DNA from: Mycobacterium marinum
GTDB taxonomy: Bacteria > Actinomycetota > Actinomycetes > Mycobacteriales > Mycobacteriaceae
Assembly (NCBI RefSeq): GCF_003391395.1
Contig: NZ_CP024190.1
Span: forward strand, 992,001-1,056,000
DNA: 64,000 nt
Direction of reading: 5' to 3'
Shown: positions 17,186 to 26,114 of the stretch, one piece after another
How positions within the stretch are numbered: position 1 is the first letter of the stretch
Layout of the letters: every line of letters starts with the position of its first letter
Notes under the pieces: generated by a model
Database searches by the model: none
What the model was told of the DNA's origin: nothing
What the model saw: the letters and a program-made list of their open reading frames with translations, nothing else
Position numbers and translations under genes: made by a program

Positions 17186-17844
17186 GCCACGCACCGGTGA
17201 CTCTGCTGGTGGTCGCCAAGGCTCCGGAGCCCGGCCTCGCAAAGACCCGCCTCGCCGCGACGGTCGGTGATCAGATCGCCGCCGACATCGCCGCGGCGGC
17301 GCTGCTGGACACGCTGGATGCGGTGGCCGCGACGCCAGCGGCCAGCCGCGTGGTGGCGCTGACCGGCGATTTGGCGAACGCGGCCCGCGGCGCCGAGATT
17401 CGCCAACGGCTCGAATCGTTCACCGTGATCGGTCAGCGCGGTGACGACTTCGCCGACCGCCTCGCCAACGCGCACGCCGATGCGGCCGACGGATACCCGG
17501 TGCTGCAGGTGGGCATGGACACCCCGCAGATCAGCGCCGCCCTGCTCGCCGAGTGCGCCCGCCGGTTGCTCGAGACTTCAGCGGTACTCGGGTTTGCCGT
17601 CGACGGTGGCTGGTGGGTGCTGGGGGTGCACACCCCGGCCGCGGCCGAATGCTTGCGCGGTGTGCCCATGTCCCAGCCCAACACCGGTGAGCTCACGCTG
17701 AAGGCCCTGCGTGAGGGCGGCATTGACGTGGCTACCGTGCAGCCACTGGCTGACGTCGACGTCGTTGCCGACGTCGCGGTGGTGCGCGGCGCCTGCGGTC
17801 CGGACAGCCGTTTCGCACGCGTCACCCGCCTGGCCGGAATCTGA
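17182..17844 (+). CDS. DUF2064 nucleotidyl/glycosyltransferase-like protein (Rv0540-like)
   Basis: 220 residues from GTG 17182, overlapping the previous gene by 4 bases. The N-terminus VTLLVVAKAPEPGLAKTRLA, GMDTPQIS and the middle VDGGWWVLGVH stretch are hallmarks of the DUF2064 family, which has a nucleotide-diphospho-sugar transferase fold. No substrate is established. It is often paired with GT2 enzymes, as here. It converges with the next membrane-protein gene across 31 bases. Confidence 0.85.
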   Translation: MSHAPVTLLVVAKAPEPGLAKTRLAATVGDQIAADIAAAALLDTLDAVAATPAASRVVALTGDLANAARGAEIRQRLESFTVIGQRGDDFADRLANAHADAADGYPVLQVGMDTPQISAALLAECARRLLETSAVLGFAVDGGWWVLGVHTPAAAECLRGVPMSQPNTGELTLKALREGGIDVATVQPLADVDVVADVAVVRGACGPDSRFARVTRLAGI

Positions 17845-17875
17845 GCTCGCCCACGAATCGATCGGCGAGCGATCC

Positions 17876-19228
17876 CTACCAGTTGGTGAAGATGATGCTG
17901 TTTACCGCCAACGCCCCGGCCGCGTTGACCGCCAGCCACAGCCGATCCGACCGGGGCCTGAGCAACGCCGGGGCGGTGGTCAGCCAAACGGTGAACGGCA
18001 GCCAGATTCGCTCGGTCTCGGCCTTGCTGAGCATGCTCAAATCGGCAACGAGGATGGCGGCCACCATGCCCAGCAGCAGCAGGTGCAAACCGGAGCGGCG
18101 GCGGATCGCGGCGGCATCGACCACCCGGCTGATCCCGGCGACGCTGCCCAATCCGATCGCGCAGACCACGCACGCGAGATTGGCCCAGGACCAATACTGA
18201 AACGGTCGGTCGTGGGCGATGCCCTGCCAGTAGCGGTGCTGCACCAGCGTGTACCCGTCGAACCACCAGAACCCCGCGACGGCGAAGGCCAGCACCACCC
18301 CCAACGCCGCCAACACGGCCGGCCACAACGCCTTCAGGGCGGTGCGCCAGTGGTTCGCGGACGCCAGCACCGCCAAGGCGGGCAGTCCCATCAGCGCCAG
18401 GCCATAGCTGAGGAAGATGGCCCAGCCCAGCACCAGACCCGCTCCGGCGGCCCACAGCGCCCTGAACCGGGATCCGCCGTGCACCGCAATGGCCAGCAGC
18501 GTGATACCCCAGGCCGTGACCCCGGCGAAGTATCCGTCGGCCGAGACCGCGATCCAGATCGCCGTCGGCGCGATCGCCACAAACGGTGCGGCCCGGCGCG
18601 CGACGTGCGCGCCGGCCAATGCGCCCACGGCGATCACCATCGCCGCCGCCGCGCTGGAGCCGACCAGCAGGCACAGAAATCCGGCCCAGGCGCCGCCGCC
18701 CAGACCGATCCGATCCAGCCAGACGAACGTCAATAGCGCGCCCGGCGGATGTCCGGAAACATGGGTGGTCCAGGAGTTCGGCTGGTAGTCAACAATCCGG
18801 CTGGCGAACGTGCGCAGCATGACGGGGATGTCGGTGACGCCGCCGACCTCCGAGAGGTACTCGTCCTTGGTGGTCAGCCGGCCGGCGAAACCGCGCTCAA
18901 ACCCGTCGATCATGGCCAGCGAAAAAGCCCATCCGCACGCGGTCGCCCAGGTGGCCAGCGGTAGCACCCGCCAGGAGAGCTTTCGTGCCACCCGCGGACC
19001 CCAAACCAGGACGGCCAGCGCCAGCAGGATCGCGGCAATGGTGCCCCAACTGGCGTGGATGTCCCAGTAACCGAAGATCGGTGCCGCGCCGGCTCGCGAC
19101 GCGAAGCGCTCCAGGCCGATGTCACGGCGTGGTTTGACGCCCAAGTCCAACCGCGGCAGCACGAACGCGGCGGCAACCAGGACGACACCCACGGTGACGG
19201 CTGCTGTTTCCCGGCGGGCGATCCTCAC
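17876..19228 (-). CDS. Polytopic membrane protein, Rv0541c-like
   Basis: 450 residues with about ten to twelve hydrophobic helices. The N-terminal region contains ASWGTIAAI and DVTD-like loops, and HVSGHPPGALLTFVWLDRIG lies before the middle helices. Family members resemble GT-C-type membrane glycosyltransferases, but no clear catalytic DD/DE motif is certain, so the function is unassigned. It is encoded 11 bases downstream of menE on the same strand and may be co-transcribed with the menaquinone genes. Confidence 0.83.
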   Translation of the reverse strand: MRIARRETAAVTVGVVLVAAAFVLPRLDLGVKPRRDIGLERFASRAGAAPIFGYWDIHASWGTIAAILLALAVLVWGPRVARKLSWRVLPLATWATACGWAFSLAMIDGFERGFAGRLTTKDEYLSEVGGVTDIPVMLRTFASRIVDYQPNSWTTHVSGHPPGALLTFVWLDRIGLGGGAWAGFLCLLVGSSAAAAMVIAVGALAGAHVARRAAPFVAIAPTAIWIAVSADGYFAGVTAWGITLLAIAVHGGSRFRALWAAGAGLVLGWAIFLSYGLALMGLPALAVLASANHWRTALKALWPAVLAALGVVLAFAVAGFWWFDGYTLVQHRYWQGIAHDRPFQYWSWANLACVVCAIGLGSVAGISRVVDAAAIRRRSGLHLLLLGMVAAILVADLSMLSKAETERIWLPFTVWLTTAPALLRPRSDRLWLAVNAAGALAVNSIIFTNW

Positions 19229-19239
19229 GATCGCTCAGC

Positions 19240-20349
19240 CTATTGGTCGGTTGCGGCGGCGAATCGACGCACCAACGCCCGTCGATCGATCTTGCCGATG
19301 CCGCGCCGCGGCAGCTCGTCGACGACGTGCAGTTCTCGGGGTGCGGCGGTGATGGCCAGCGTGCCGGCGACGTGTGCCCGAAGTTGATCCAGCGTCGGGG
19401 TGGGGCAGTGGGCGCGGACCACGATCGCCGCGGCGACCCGCTGACCCAGCCGGTCATCGTCGAGTCCGAACACCGCGCAGTCGCTCACCGCGGCGTGGGT
19501 GGCCAGCGCGGATTCCACCAGCTGCGGCAGCACGGTGAGCCCGCCCGTGCTGATCGCGTCGTCGGCGCGGCCCAGCACGCTGAGCACGCCCGAATCATCG
19601 AGCGCCCCGAGGTCGTCGGTACGAAACCAGCCGGGCTCGGCGAACGGGTCGGGTTGTACCGGGTTGCGGTACCCCTTGGCCAGCGTTGCGCCGCCGATCA
19701 TGATGCGGCCGTCCGCGGCCACGCGCAGTTGCACGCCGTCGAGGGCAACACCGTCGTACACGCAGCCTCCGCAGGTTTCGCTCATCCCGTAGGTGCGAAC
19801 GATCCGGATGCCGGCGGCGGCAGCGGCGTCGAGCACCGGACGCGGAGCCGGTCCACCCCCGATCAGCACCGCGTCCAGTTCGGCCAGGGCGGCGGTGGCG
19901 GCGGGGTCGCCCAGCACCTTGGCCAGCTGAGCGGCGACCAGCGAGGTGTATCGCCGGCCGGAACCCAACTTGTCGACAGCACGAGGGAGTTCGGTGATGT
20001 CGAACCCGGCGGACACATCGAGTTCGACCGGGACGGTACCGGTGAGCGCGCTGCGCACCAGGACCTGCAGGCCGGCGATGTGAATCGCGGGCACGGCCAG
20101 TAGCCAGTTGCCGGCTCCGCCCAGGCGGTGATGGGTCGCCGACGCGCTGGCGATCAACGCGGCCGCGGTCAGCAGCGCCCCCTTGGGCGCCCCGGTGGTT
20201 CCCGACGTCGTGACGACCAGCGCCACATCGTCATCGATCTGGTCGCCGACCCGCAACGCGCTCACCACCGCGGGGTCAGGTCTTGCCCCCACCGCGACCG
20301 TTGCCGGAGCCCGGCCGGCAAGAATCCGCTCCAGGGCGGGCAACAGCAC
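19240..20349 (-). CDS. menE: o-Succinylbenzoyl-CoA ligase MenE
   Basis: 369 residues from GTG 20349, the first canonical start. It is an ANL-family adenylating enzyme with P-loop VVTTSGTTGAPKGALL, the motif YGMSETCGGCVYDG, a TDDLGAL hinge and the C-terminal catalytic lysine in LPRRGIGKIDRR. It makes o-succinylbenzoyl-CoA for MenB. The frame stays open for 16 further codons (ITILRALTVP...), which look like a genuine MenE N-terminus but begin with ATA at 20397, overlapping the upstream stop as ATAA. See the finding on this start. It lies directly downstream of the DUF3349 gene. Confidence 0.93.
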   Translation of the reverse strand: MLLPALERILAGRAPATVAVGARPDPAVVSALRVGDQIDDDVALVVTTSGTTGAPKGALLTAAALIASASATHHRLGGAGNWLLAVPAIHIAGLQVLVRSALTGTVPVELDVSAGFDITELPRAVDKLGSGRRYTSLVAAQLAKVLGDPAATAALAELDAVLIGGGPAPRPVLDAAAAAGIRIVRTYGMSETCGGCVYDGVALDGVQLRVAADGRIMIGGATLAKGYRNPVQPDPFAEPGWFRTDDLGALDDSGVLSVLGRADDAISTGGLTVLPQLVESALATHAAVSDCAVFGLDDDRLGQRVAAAIVVRAHCPTPTLDQLRAHVAGTLAITAAPRELHVVDELPRRGIGKIDRRALVRRFAAATDQ

Positions 20350-20393
20350 CGGGACCGCGCTGCCGTCGGGGACGGTCAGCGCCCGCAGGATGG

Positions 20394-20690
20394 TTATGCG
20401 CGGTCCTCGCGGGCGTCGTCCAATGGCCAGCCCGTGGCGGCCAGCCGGGCCCGGACTCGCTCGATGTCCTCCGGAGATGGCAAATCGTCGGTGATCTGGG
20501 TGATGGCCACCCCGATGTCGATCTGGTCGAACTCACCGCGTCGCATCAGTTCGGTGGCGACGGTTGTGACGTCCTCGTTGGACAGCCGCCGGCAAAGCAG
20601 TGCAAGTAACGCAAAGGAGTCGGTCGGTGGAACTCCGTCGGGATAGCCCGCACGCAGCCACGACACGATCGAGGTAAGAAATCGATTCAC
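20394..20690 (-). CDS. DUF3349 protein (Rv0543c-like)
   Basis: 98 residues, helical and without signal peptide or membrane segment. The N-terminus NRFLTSIVSWLRAGYPDGVPPTDSF and the middle DIGVAITQITD are typical of DUF3349, a small mycobacterial family of unknown function. It precedes menE on the same strand and its stop overlaps the presumed ancestral menE start, so the pair is probably co-translated. Confidence 0.88.
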   Translation of the reverse strand: MNRFLTSIVSWLRAGYPDGVPPTDSFALLALLCRRLSNEDVTTVATELMRRGEFDQIDIGVAITQITDDLPSPEDIERVRARLAATGWPLDDAREDRA

Positions 20691-20731
20691 GCCGCCAGAA
20701 CTTTCCCGTTGAGTCAGTGGACAAACACTGT

Positions 20732-20750
20732 GTCAAGGCCCCCCCTTGAC
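20732..20750. terminator. Stem-loop between the Rv0544c- and Rv0543c-like genes
   Basis: The arms gtcaagg (20732-20738) and ccttgac (20744-20750) pair perfectly around a C-rich 5-base loop. The stem-loop begins directly after the 3' end of the upstream membrane-protein gene (stop at 20752). It fits a terminator without a T-tract; it also overlaps a TTGACA promoter-like box on the minus strand. Confidence 0.4.
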
Positions 20751-20751
20751 G

Positions 20752-21036
20752 TTACTTGGTTTTCGCCCCCAGGATGTGCCAACCGATGTGATGTGCGATG
20801 AAGTCACGGGCGATGTAGAGCACACCGATGACCACCACCGCCAGGATGATCGCAAAGATCACCCAACCGAGAGCGGTCAACACGGTGCGCCGCAGCGGGG
20901 TATGTGTGCCGGTGATCTGGCCGCTGTCGGCCTGCAGCCGTACCCCGACGGCAAACAGTGCGGGCAGCCCGGCCCCGGCCAGCACGCTGAAAATCAGGAT
21001 CTTGCTGGTGGCCTCGTAGTTGAACCAGTGATTCAT
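20752..21036 (-). CDS. Small membrane protein, Rv0544c-like
   Basis: 94 residues with two or three hydrophobic helices (ILIFSVLAGAGLPALFAVGV and VLTALGWVIFAIILAVVVIGVLYI). Function unknown. Its start overlaps the pitA stop by 4 bases, so it is likely co-translated with the phosphate transporter and may be an accessory subunit; this is inference from position. Confidence 0.85.
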   Translation of the reverse strand: MNHWFNYEATSKILIFSVLAGAGLPALFAVGVRLQADSGQITGTHTPLRRTVLTALGWVIFAIILAVVVIGVLYIARDFIAHHIGWHILGAKTK

Positions 21037-22307
21037 GAGGGGTTACCAGCCGTGAGCGCGTCGTCAGTGCCGTACTTCGGCGTGTGACCGTTGGAGTGGG
21101 GACTCGGCGGTGGTGGTGGCGGCGGTCGCTTTCGATCCGGCGGCGATGGCGCGGTCGGTCCCGGTGCCCCGTCCAGCCCGGCAGTGAGGCTGCCTTCCCA
21201 CTCCGCGTTCACGTTGGTGTGGTCGACCCGCGCCTTGCGCGAGCGGAGCCAGATGGTGGCGGCGACCAGACACAGCAGGGCGAAACCGATGATGGCGCCG
21301 GGGTACCCGCCGATCATGTGGACCAGCCAGTAGGTGATCGCTCCGACCAGGCCGGCCAGCGGAAGTGTGATCACCCACGCTGCCACCATCCGGGTGGCCA
21401 CGCCCCAGCGGACCTCGGCGCCGGGCTTGCCGACGCCACTGCCCAGCACCGAGCCGGTGGCGACCTGGGTGGTCGACAGTGCGTAGCCGAAGTGCGCCGA
21501 CAACAGGATGACCGCGGCCGATGATGCCTCGGCGGCCATGCCCTGGGGCGGCTTGATTTCGACCAGACCCTTGCCCAGCGTCCGGATGATGCGCCAGCCA
21601 CCGAGGTAAGTGCCGCCGGCCATCGCCAAGGCGCAGGACACAATCACCCACAACGGAGGCATGGTGGCAGAGGTGCTGACCGCGCCGTAGGACATCAGGG
21701 CCAGGAAAATCACGCCCATCGTCTTCTGTGCGTCGTTGGTGCCGTGCGCCAGGGAGACCAGCGACGCGGAGCCGATCTGACCGCGACGGAACCCGCGCTC
21801 GGTGTCCTTCTCCGAGACGGCCGCGGTGATCCGGTAAACCAGCCAGGTGCCGATCGCCCCGACCAGGGTGGCCAGCAGCGCGGCCACCACCGCGGGCACG
21901 ATGACCTTGGACACCACCCCGCTCCAGATGACGCCGCGGCCGCCGACGGCGGCGATCGTCGCTCCGACGATGCCCCCGATCAACGCGTGCGACGAGCTCG
22001 AGGGGATGCCCAGCAGCCAGGTCAGCAGGTTCCACACGATGCCACCGACCAGTCCGGCGAATACCAACTCCAAGGTCACCAGGTTTGCATCGATCAGACC
22101 TTTGGCGATGGTCGCCGCGACAGCGGTGGACAAAAAGGCGCCTAGCAGGTTCAACGCGGCCGAAAGTATGACGGCTGTTCTGGGCGCCAGGGCGCCGCTG
22201 GCGATGGAGGTCGCCATGGCGTTGCCGGTGTCGTGAAAGCCGTTGGTGAAGTCGAATGCCAAAGCCGTGATAACGACGATGATCAAGAGGAACAAATCGA
22301 TGTTCAC
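21033..22307 (-). CDS. pitA: Low-affinity inorganic phosphate transporter PitA
   Basis: 424 residues. It belongs to the PiT family, with the duplicated signature visible as ALAFDFTNGFHDTGNAMATS at the N-terminus and LVSLAHGTNDAQKTMGVI in the second half. About ten membrane helices are present. The C-terminal tail is Pro-rich (DRKRPPPPPPP) and variable. It couples phosphate uptake, probably as a metal-phosphate complex, to the proton gradient. Confidence 0.95.
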   Translation of the reverse strand: MNIDLFLLIIVVITALAFDFTNGFHDTGNAMATSIASGALAPRTAVILSAALNLLGAFLSTAVAATIAKGLIDANLVTLELVFAGLVGGIVWNLLTWLLGIPSSSSHALIGGIVGATIAAVGGRGVIWSGVVSKVIVPAVVAALLATLVGAIGTWLVYRITAAVSEKDTERGFRRGQIGSASLVSLAHGTNDAQKTMGVIFLALMSYGAVSTSATMPPLWVIVSCALAMAGGTYLGGWRIIRTLGKGLVEIKPPQGMAAEASSAAVILLSAHFGYALSTTQVATGSVLGSGVGKPGAEVRWGVATRMVAAWVITLPLAGLVGAITYWLVHMIGGYPGAIIGFALLCLVAATIWLRSRKARVDHTNVNAEWEGSLTAGLDGAPGPTAPSPPDRKRPPPPPPPSPHSNGHTPKYGTDDALTAGNPS

Positions 22308-22404
22308 AGTGCCTGATTCTGCGGGTCGGGGTAATCCATTGTCGAACGGGGAAATGTGTGAAACCCAGGTGGGCTGCGACTCGTCGCCAGATGTTACCTA
22401 GCAG

Positions 22405-22812
22405 TTAACCTTGCGTTCGTTGTCGTTCACTTCGGGTGTCCCTGCGCAACGGGTGGTTGCCGGGCACCTCCACAAAAATCAGCGTGATTCCATCCGGATC
22501 TGTGACGTGCATCTCATGCAGACCCCAGGGTTCGCGACGCGCCTCACGGGCGATCGGCACCTGGCGGCTCTCCAACTCGGCCTGGGTTGCCGCGATGTCA
22601 CGGACCTGCAGCCACAACGCACCGGGAAATGGTCCCAGACCGTGCTCCGGCTCGCCGTACCCGGCCAGCTCGAGTAGCGACTGCCCGGCGAAAAAGACTG
22701 TTCCGGAGGGGTATTCGCGTGCGATCGCCAGACCGATCTGATCGCGGTAGAAGGTTAGTGAGGCCTGATAATCCACCGGCCGGAGCAGTATCCGGCTGGC
22801 CAGAATCTCCAT
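22405..22812 (-). CDS. Glyoxalase/VOC-family protein (Rv0546c-like)
   Basis: 135 residues, one pair of beta-alpha-beta-beta-beta modules. The VOC pattern RPVDYQASLTFYRDQIGLA, then GTVFFAGQSLLELAG, and a final metal-ligand Glu in GITLIFVEVPGN are visible. The substrate is unknown. It is the last of three leftward genes separated by fewer than 20 bases each (SDR, mycothiol-type isomerase-like protein, this one), which suggests one operon. Confidence 0.86.
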   Translation of the reverse strand: MEILASRILLRPVDYQASLTFYRDQIGLAIAREYPSGTVFFAGQSLLELAGYGEPEHGLGPFPGALWLQVRDIAATQAELESRQVPIAREARREPWGLHEMHVTDPDGITLIFVEVPGNHPLRRDTRSERQRTQG

Positions 22813-22825
22813 GCTGTCGTGTCTA

Positions 22826-23455
22826 TCACGTTCCGGAGCACCTGCTGCGCAGGAGTTGGGCTCCCGGGCCGGTGAGATCGACGCAGCCCGCGGCCCGCCC
22901 GGTCATGGCGAGCAGCAGCGACAACAGTGGTCCCTCGACGCGCTCGCCCTGGCCGTGTCGCCAATCGTCATCGGTGGCGCATAGCTGGAGTCCTGAAATT
23001 CGCTTCTTGGCGCCGCTGAGCAGGTTGGAGCCCCGGTAGAAGTCGATGGTCTGGCGAAGCGCCCCCGGCGAGTACGTATGCGGGATGCCCAGCGGCTGCC
23101 GGATGTCGGCGCCATGCAACACGATCTCGCCCAGCCACGACACCTTGGGGCCCGGTGGCGCCGACGTCGCGTGCTGCAGGCCGCGGAATTCGTCGAGGGT
23201 GGCGGCCGGATCGGGGCCTAGGTGTTTGGCCAGTTGCCCGTTGGTGAACCTGTCGAAGCTGAACCCGGCGGCCGCCATCCCGAGAAAGAACCGGGCCGGA
23301 TTCAGCGATGCGGTGGCGCATAGGTGCGCCACCACGTCGCGCACCCTCCACCCGGCGCACAGCGACGGGGTTTCCCATCGATCTGCCGGCAGTGTGGCCA
23401 GGTCGTCGGCGAGTGCGCCGCGCTCGGCCGCGATCGTGGTCCAGATGTCAGCCAT
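22826..23455 (-). CDS. Maleylpyruvate-isomerase-like (DinB/MDMPI fold) protein
   Basis: 209 residues. The N-terminus has the mycothiol-dependent isomerase/TIGR03083-type pattern: LPADRWETPSLCAGWRVRDVVAHL, where the His near residue 45 would be a metal ligand. A second His in EIVLHGADIRQPLG fits the three-His site. Such proteins bind a divalent metal and often use mycothiol. The reaction is unknown. It lies between the VOC and SDR genes. Confidence 0.84.
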   Translation of the reverse strand: MADIWTTIAAERGALADDLATLPADRWETPSLCAGWRVRDVVAHLCATASLNPARFFLGMAAAGFSFDRFTNGQLAKHLGPDPAATLDEFRGLQHATSAPPGPKVSWLGEIVLHGADIRQPLGIPHTYSPGALRQTIDFYRGSNLLSGAKKRISGLQLCATDDDWRHGQGERVEGPLLSLLLAMTGRAAGCVDLTGPGAQLLRSRCSGT

Positions 23456-23473
23456 GGCGAACTCCCGGTTCAG

Positions 23474-24361
23474 TCAGCGATCGTTGAGCTGGTCGTCACG
23501 CTGTTGCATAAGTGTATTGACCCACCGGGGGCCCAGGGTGTTCAGCGCCTTGGCCATCAGGGCGATCCTGGGCGCGATCCGCACCGGACGGGTGCGCGCG
23601 GCGGTGATCATCCACTCCGCGGCCTCCTGTGGGGTCAGTGCGGGCATCCCGGAGTAGGCCTTGGTCGGCGCGATCATCGGTGTGGCCACCAGCGGGTAGT
23701 AGAGCGTGGTGGAATGGACGCCGCCGCGGCCCCACTCCGTTTCGATCGTCCGGCTGACCGCCGACAGTGCGGCCTTGGATGCGTTGTATACCGAGAACAG
23801 TGGCGAGGCCTCCGACAGCACGCCCCAGGTCGTGACGTTGATGATGTGCCCGTCGCCGCGTTCGAGCATCCCCGGTGCCAGCCCGCGGATCAGCCGCAGC
23901 GGGCCGTAATAGTTGAGCACCATGGTCCGCTCCACGTCGTGCCAGCGCTGCAGCGATTCGGCCAGCGGCCGGCGGATGGAGCGGCCGGCGTTGTTGATCA
24001 GGATGTCGACCCCGCCAAGACGGTTGTCGATGTCGGCGACCAATGCGTCGACGGCGTCGAGGTCGGAGATGTCGCAGGGCGCCGACCTGGCCACCCCACC
24101 CGAGGCGGTGATGCGGTCGGCCACCGCGTCCAGCAAGTCCTTGCGGCGGGCGACGGCGATCACGGTGGCGCCCTGGCGGGCGAACTGCTCGGCGGCGGCT
24201 TCGCCGATACCCGAGGAGGCGCCGGTGATCATGACGCGCTTGCCGTCGAGGGCAACCGGTTTGATCGGTGGCCGGTTGACCAGCAGTTGTGGTGCGATCG
24301 GCGGCCGCATGCCGGCCAGCGTGATCTGCTCGGTCAACCGGCGCAACGGGCTCTTGCTCAC
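23474..24361 (-). CDS. Short-chain dehydrogenase (Rv0547c-like)
   Basis: 295 residues, classical SDR. The cofactor motif is TGASSGIGEAAAEQ (about 46-59), NNAG is at about 128, and the catalytic YNASKAALSAV follows a Ser in the preceding strand. The basic residues after the second strand (ARRKDL) suggest NADP preference. The substrate is unknown. It is the first gene of a probable three-gene leftward operon. Confidence 0.9.
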   Translation of the reverse strand: MSKSPLRRLTEQITLAGMRPPIAPQLLVNRPPIKPVALDGKRVMITGASSGIGEAAAEQFARQGATVIAVARRKDLLDAVADRITASGGVARSAPCDISDLDAVDALVADIDNRLGGVDILINNAGRSIRRPLAESLQRWHDVERTMVLNYYGPLRLIRGLAPGMLERGDGHIINVTTWGVLSEASPLFSVYNASKAALSAVSRTIETEWGRGGVHSTTLYYPLVATPMIAPTKAYSGMPALTPQEAAEWMITAARTRPVRIAPRIALMAKALNTLGPRWVNTLMQQRDDQLNDR

Positions 24362-24404
24362 GGGTGGGGAGTCTAGGACGAAGACCTATGCGCCGCGGCG
24401 GGCA

Positions 24405-25307
24405 CTAGAAATACCGCGGAAAGCCGCTCCAATCCGGTGCGCGCTTTTCCAGGAAGGCGTCGCGGCCCTCCACGGCCTCGTCGGTCATGTAGGCCAGCCG
24501 GGTGGCCTCCCCGGCGAACAGCTGCTGACCCACCAGCCCATCATCGAGCAGGTTGAACGCGTACTTGAGCATTCGTTGCGCCTGCGGCGACTTCGCGTTG
24601 ATGTCCGCCGCCCATTGCACCCCCACCCGCTCCAGCTCGGCATGGTCGACGACCTCGTTCACCGCGCCCATGTGATGCATCTGCTCCGCCGTGTACGGCC
24701 GGCCCAGAAAGAAGATCTCCCGGGCGAATTTCTGGCCGACCTGGCGGGCCAGATACGCGCTGCCGTAGCCGCCGTCGAAGCTGCCCACGTCGGCGTCGGT
24801 CTGCTTGAAACGGGCATGCTGGCGGCTGGCCAGGGTGAGGTCGCAGACCACGTGCAGGCTGTGCCCGCCGCCGGCCGCCCAGCCGTTGACCAGACAGATA
24901 ACGACCTTGGGCATGAACCTGATCAGCCGTTGCACCTCGAGGATGTGCAGCCGGCCCGCCCGCGCGATGTCAACGGTGTCTGCGGTGTCTCCGCTTGCGT
25001 ACTGATAGCCACTGCGTCCCCGGATGCGTTGGTCCCCACCGGAGCAGAAGGCCCAGCCACCGTCCTTGGGGGACGGCCCGTTGCCGGTCAACAGCACCAC
25101 GCCGACGTCGGGAGACATTCGCGCGTGGTCCAGTACGCGATATAGCTCGTCGACGGTGTGCGGCCGGAACGCGTTGCGCACTTCGGGACGATTGAACGCC
25201 ACCCGGACGGTGGCGTCTTGGACGTGGCGGTGATAGGTGATGTCGGTCAGCTCGTCGAAACCGTCGACGAGTCTCCACACGCCAGTATCAAAGGGGTTGT
25301 CGCTCAA
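24405..25307 (-). CDS. menB: 1,4-Dihydroxy-2-naphthoyl-CoA synthase MenB
   Basis: 300 residues from TTG 25307, which overlaps the preceding stop (TTGA). It is a crotonase-fold enzyme with the oxyanion-hole region WAFCSGGDQRIRG and GWAAGGGHSLHVVCDLTLA, DADVGSFDGGYG carrying the catalytic Asp region, and the C-terminal PDWSGFPRYF tail typical of MenB. It closes the naphthoquinone ring of menaquinone. The neighbouring gene upstream is not part of the pathway. Confidence 0.96.
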   Translation of the reverse strand: MSDNPFDTGVWRLVDGFDELTDITYHRHVQDATVRVAFNRPEVRNAFRPHTVDELYRVLDHARMSPDVGVVLLTGNGPSPKDGGWAFCSGGDQRIRGRSGYQYASGDTADTVDIARAGRLHILEVQRLIRFMPKVVICLVNGWAAGGGHSLHVVCDLTLASRQHARFKQTDADVGSFDGGYGSAYLARQVGQKFAREIFFLGRPYTAEQMHHMGAVNEVVDHAELERVGVQWAADINAKSPQAQRMLKYAFNLLDDGLVGQQLFAGEATRLAYMTDEAVEGRDAFLEKRAPDWSGFPRYF

Positions 25308-26005
25308 GGCTCTTGCACTCCATCCTGGTCGATCGTGAGGTTGCCGCAGCTGATCGTCTGTGCCGACGTGACTATTGAGTCTCTAGCGGAGTCGGCCGTC
25401 AGCGTGTCCGAGGGCCCGATGGTGGCCAGCGTCCCGTCCAGATCGACCTCGGTGCGCCGCACCGTCCATCGCCCGGTGTTGTCCGGGTCCGGCAGTGCCT
25501 GCAGTCCGACCAGCCGGCGACCGTCGCCCATGTTGCTGCAGCCGACACCGGTGCCGTGGCCGCGCAGATTCTGCAGATCGAAAAGGAAGGGGTGGCCCCG
25601 GCTGTCGACGGCGGCTTGTAGCCGGCAGGCGGCGTACACATACAGGTGCGCGGCCCGGCCGTCGCTGACGATCACCTGGTGACTGCCGTTTTCCTGCGCA
25701 TCGATGGCTAACGCGCGCAGGGGGATCGGGCTGGCCGAGGCGATGTGGACATCGGTGCTGGCGCCGCCGGCGGTGGTGATGCCAACGATTCGGATGGTGT
25801 CTCCGGTTCCGCTTTGAAAATCCCCGACCCACAACGTATCCGGCCGACCGTCGCCGTCCAGGTCACCGACCCGCCGTTCGTTCACGTCGGCCGGGGCGGG
25901 GGTGCCGCCCGGCGGGCATCCCGGTGCGGCCACCGCCCGCGGTGCGGACAACCCGATCGGGCTGGCCGCCAGCAGCATCGCCGCCAGCAGTAACGCGCGA
26001 CCCAT
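25304..26005 (-). CDS. Secreted protein with FG-GAP/calcium-loop motif
   Basis: 233 residues. The N-terminus MGRALLLAAMLLAASPIGLS is a signal peptide ending near AVAAPG. The mature start contains DVNERRVGDLDGDGRPDTLWVGD, a dockerin/FG-GAP-type calcium loop, with a weaker DLDG later. Four cysteines are present in the mature part and could form disulfides outside the membrane. Function unknown. It overlaps menB by 4 bases. In M. tuberculosis I recall a VapBC pair between menB and fadD8; this genome has this gene instead. Confidence 0.78.
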   Translation of the reverse strand: MGRALLLAAMLLAASPIGLSAPRAVAAPGCPPGGTPAPADVNERRVGDLDGDGRPDTLWVGDFQSGTGDTIRIVGITTAGGASTDVHIASASPIPLRALAIDAQENGSHQVIVSDGRAAHLYVYAACRLQAAVDSRGHPFLFDLQNLRGHGTGVGCSNMGDGRRLVGLQALPDPDNTGRWTVRRTEVDLDGTLATIGPSDTLTADSARDSIVTSAQTISCGNLTIDQDGVQEP

Positions 26006-26114
26006 CGGCCTACACCGGCACCGTCAGTGCCACGGCGTCGACCACCACGGCGGCTTGATTCGCTCGCTCATGCAAGCCACAGTAGCCAGACCCGAATCGG
26101 CCCGAACCGGCCAT

